Source: Oxalobacteraceae bacterium (GTDB lineage: Bacteria; Pseudomonadota; Gammaproteobacteria; Burkholderiales; Burkholderiaceae_D). Taken from it: a stretch of 33,435 nucleotides of DNA. Below the pieces are notes generated by a model. The model was given only the letters and a program-made list of their open reading frames with translations, was not told where the DNA came from and did not search any database. The DNA is taken from assembly GCA_013284265.1 (NCBI GenBank), contig JABTBR010000064.1, positions 1 to 33,435 of the forward strand, in the 5' to 3' direction. Shown here piece by piece: positions 32,045-33,435 of this stretch (position 1 is its first letter; the number at the start of each line of letters is the position of its first letter). A program made the translations under genes and the position numbers.

Positions 32045-32815
32045 TTAGTCCGCCACGCGGCGGCGGAACATCCAGTGCTTCGCATCCGACTCGGCCGGCA
32101 CGAAGGCATAGCCATCCGTATCGAAGTCCTTCAATTGCTGCGGATCGCGGATGGCGTTGACGGTGGCATAGCGCGCCAGCAGCCCCCGCGCCCGCTTGGC
32201 ATAGAAGGAAATGATTTTATATTTGCCATTCTTCCAGTCCTGGAAGATCGGCGTGATCACCGGCATGTCCAGCTGGCGCGGCTTGACGGATTTAAAATAC
32301 TCTTCCGAGGCCAGGTTGACCAGTACATTGGCGCCCTTCTCCTCGGCAGTCCGGTTCAGCGCCTGGGTGATGGTGTCGCCCCAGAAAGCGTACAGATCCT
32401 TGCCGCGCGGCGTGGCCAGGCGGGTGCCCATTTCCAGCCGGTGCGGATGGATCACATCAAGCGGCCTGAGCATTCCGTACAGGCCGGACAGGATGCGGAT
32501 ATGCGATTGCGCATAGTCGAGCTGCTTGGGCGTCAGCGAACGCGCCTCCAGTCCGGCGTAGACGTCACCGTTAAAGGCCATGACGGCCTGGCGTCCCTCG
32601 GCCGGGTCCGGCGACCAGGAAGCGTAGCGCGCCACGTTCAGACTGGACAGGGCGTCGGAGATATCCATCAGGCTGCCCACCTCGGCCGGCGAAAATTCGC
32701 GCAGGCGTTCGATCAGCTGGGCGGAATGGTCGAGAAAATCGGCTTGCGTCTGCAGTGTGGTGGTCGGAGGGGTCTCCAGATCGAGACTTTTGGCGGGCGA
32801 AAGCACTATCAGCAT
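32045..32815 (-). CDS. yaaA: Peroxide stress protein YaaA
   Basis: The protein has 256 residues. It opens MLIVLSPAKSLDLETP, the hallmark of the DUF328/YaaA family, and continues with AVMAFNGDVYAGLEARSL, ILSGLYGMLRPLDVIHPHRL, EMGTRLATPRGKDLYAFWGD, VNLASEEYFKSV, and YKIISFYAKRARGLLARY. YaaA lowers intracellular free iron under peroxide stress and has been shown to bind DNA in E. coli. The gene is divergent from the PIN-domain gene with only 34 bp between, so their promoters must overlap. The start at 32815 gives the family beginning; no strong ribosome site is seen. Confidence 0.96.
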   Translation of the reverse strand: MLIVLSPAKSLDLETPPTTTLQTQADFLDHSAQLIERLREFSPAEVGSLMDISDALSSLNVARYASWSPDPAEGRQAVMAFNGDVYAGLEARSLTPKQLDYAQSHIRILSGLYGMLRPLDVIHPHRLEMGTRLATPRGKDLYAFWGDTITQALNRTAEEKGANVLVNLASEEYFKSVKPRQLDMPVITPIFQDWKNGKYKIISFYAKRARGLLARYATVNAIRDPQQLKDFDTDGYAFVPAESDAKHWMFRRRVAD

Positions 32816-32849
32816 AAGATTTCAACTATTACATTACAGAATTGCCGAC

Positions 32850-33287
32850 ATGATACCTGTTCCACCGAAACGCATCATCCTCGATACCAATGTTTGCCTG
32901 GACCTATTCGTGTTCAAGGACCCGCGCTGGGCCGCCCTGCTCGAGGCCATCGAAACGGGCGCGGTCGAGGCGATCACGCGCGCCGACTGTCGCGACGAGT
33001 ACATGATCGTGCTGCACTACAGCCACCTGCCGCTGGACGAGACCACCCGCCCGCTGAGCGCGGCGCGCTTCGACGCGCTGATCAAGGTGGTGGCACCGCA
33101 GGAATCAGGCGTGCGGCTGCCGGTCTGCACCGACAAGGATGACCAGAAGTTCCTGGAACTGGCGCGCGACGCCCAGGCGCATACCTTGATCACCAAGGAC
33201 AAGGCCCTGCTCAAGCTGGCTCGCCGGCTGGACAAGGCGGGGATGTTCAAGGTGATCGTGCCGGAGAAGTGGACGCTGGAAGGTTGA
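32850..33287 (+). CDS. PIN-domain putative toxin/ribonuclease (PIN_3 type)
   Basis: The protein has 145 residues from the ATG at 32850. The PIN nuclease acidic residues appear as Asp12 in IILDTNVCLDLF, Glu50-like acid in CRDEYM, and the Asp pair in VCTDKDDQKFLELARD followed by LITKDKALL, all in the expected order for COG1569/PIN_3 proteins. Many PIN proteins are VapC-like toxins, but this subgroup is often found alone, and no antitoxin-like gene lies next to it here. The product could instead be a stand-alone RNase or nuclease. It is divergent from yaaA. Confidence 0.88.
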   Translation: MIPVPPKRIILDTNVCLDLFVFKDPRWAALLEAIETGAVEAITRADCRDEYMIVLHYSHLPLDETTRPLSAARFDALIKVVAPQESGVRLPVCTDKDDQKFLELARDAQAHTLITKDKALLKLARRLDKAGMFKVIVPEKWTLEG

Positions 33288-33333
33288 AGCGTTTGGCATT
33301 ATTTGGCCACCAAGGGGCCGCCGGCCTCCTTAA

Positions 33334-33396
33334 AACCCACGGCTGAGAACTGGGGTCTGACCCGGCGGGTCAGCCCCCGGCGCTTTGCCGTGGGTT
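33334..33396 (+). repeat. 63-bp nested inverted repeat, copy 6
   Basis: Outer arms AACCCACGGC and GCCGTGGGTT pair fully. The inner stem GGGGTCTGACCC-GGC-GGGTCAGCCCCC has one mismatch (A to C), and the linker is GGCGCTTT. It lies 46 bp after the PIN gene stop. GCCGCCGGC and GCCGGCGG-type blocks flank it on both sides (about 33318 and 33404). Confidence 0.88.
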
Positions 33397-33435
33397 TTAG
33401 ATAGCCGCCGGCGGCCCGCCCACAGATTGTAGCTG

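Overview
The window looks like chromosome from a high-GC betaproteobacterium of the Oxalobacteraceae (Massilia / Duganella / Janthinobacterium type). This rests on remembered family resemblance: class I PHB synthase with PhaR, a Burkholderiales-type porin, RimO, Mfd, PgeF-RluD and BamD of beta-proteobacterial form, and strong G/C preference at third codon positions. No rRNA, tRNA, CRISPR array or complete prophage was seen.

Layout. 1-1290 is a patchy left edge: the N-terminal part of an IS5-type transposase running off the window, one lineage-type hypothetical gene, and a fragment of an ORF6N-domain (phage-type) protein. 1290-2920 holds a small membrane protein and an orphan AAA+ ATPase with a C-terminal winged-helix-like end; upstream of the ATPase lie 10-bp repeats phased at one helical turn. 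3158-9860 is a forward block: mfd, serB, a small membrane protein, a serine/threonine dehydratase-like PLP enzyme and an alpha/beta hydrolase. 9872-14036 holds a secreted cache-like protein, an SRPBCC protein, cystathionine beta-lyase and rimO.

14149-26000 contains carbohydrate uptake functions in two pieces. The first is a LacI regulator followed by a periplasmic binding-like protein and a porin. The second, on the minus strand, is a GH1 beta-glucosidase plus a complete CUT1-type ABC sugar importer, driven from a promoter with a perfect 18-bp LacI-type operator over the start site. Between the pieces sit a LemA-TPM-TPM operon, a DUF3592-like membrane protein and a decayed piece of a TonB-dependent receptor. 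The likely logic is entry of a glucoside through an outer membrane porin, capture and import by the ABC system, hydrolysis inside the cell by the beta-glucosidase, and repression by a LacI protein when no inducer is present.

26233-29149 is the PHB locus (phaC, phaR, and a small divergent membrane protein). The phaR leader carries a terminator-like hairpin and a TGC-N3-GCA palindrome. 29167-33287 holds pgeF-rluD, bamD, yaaA and a PIN-domain protein.

The most striking non-coding signal is a 63-bp repeat present six times. It forms two nested inverted repeats, the inner stem shows compensatory base changes between copies, all six copies point the same way, and each lies just downstream of the 3' end of a gene.
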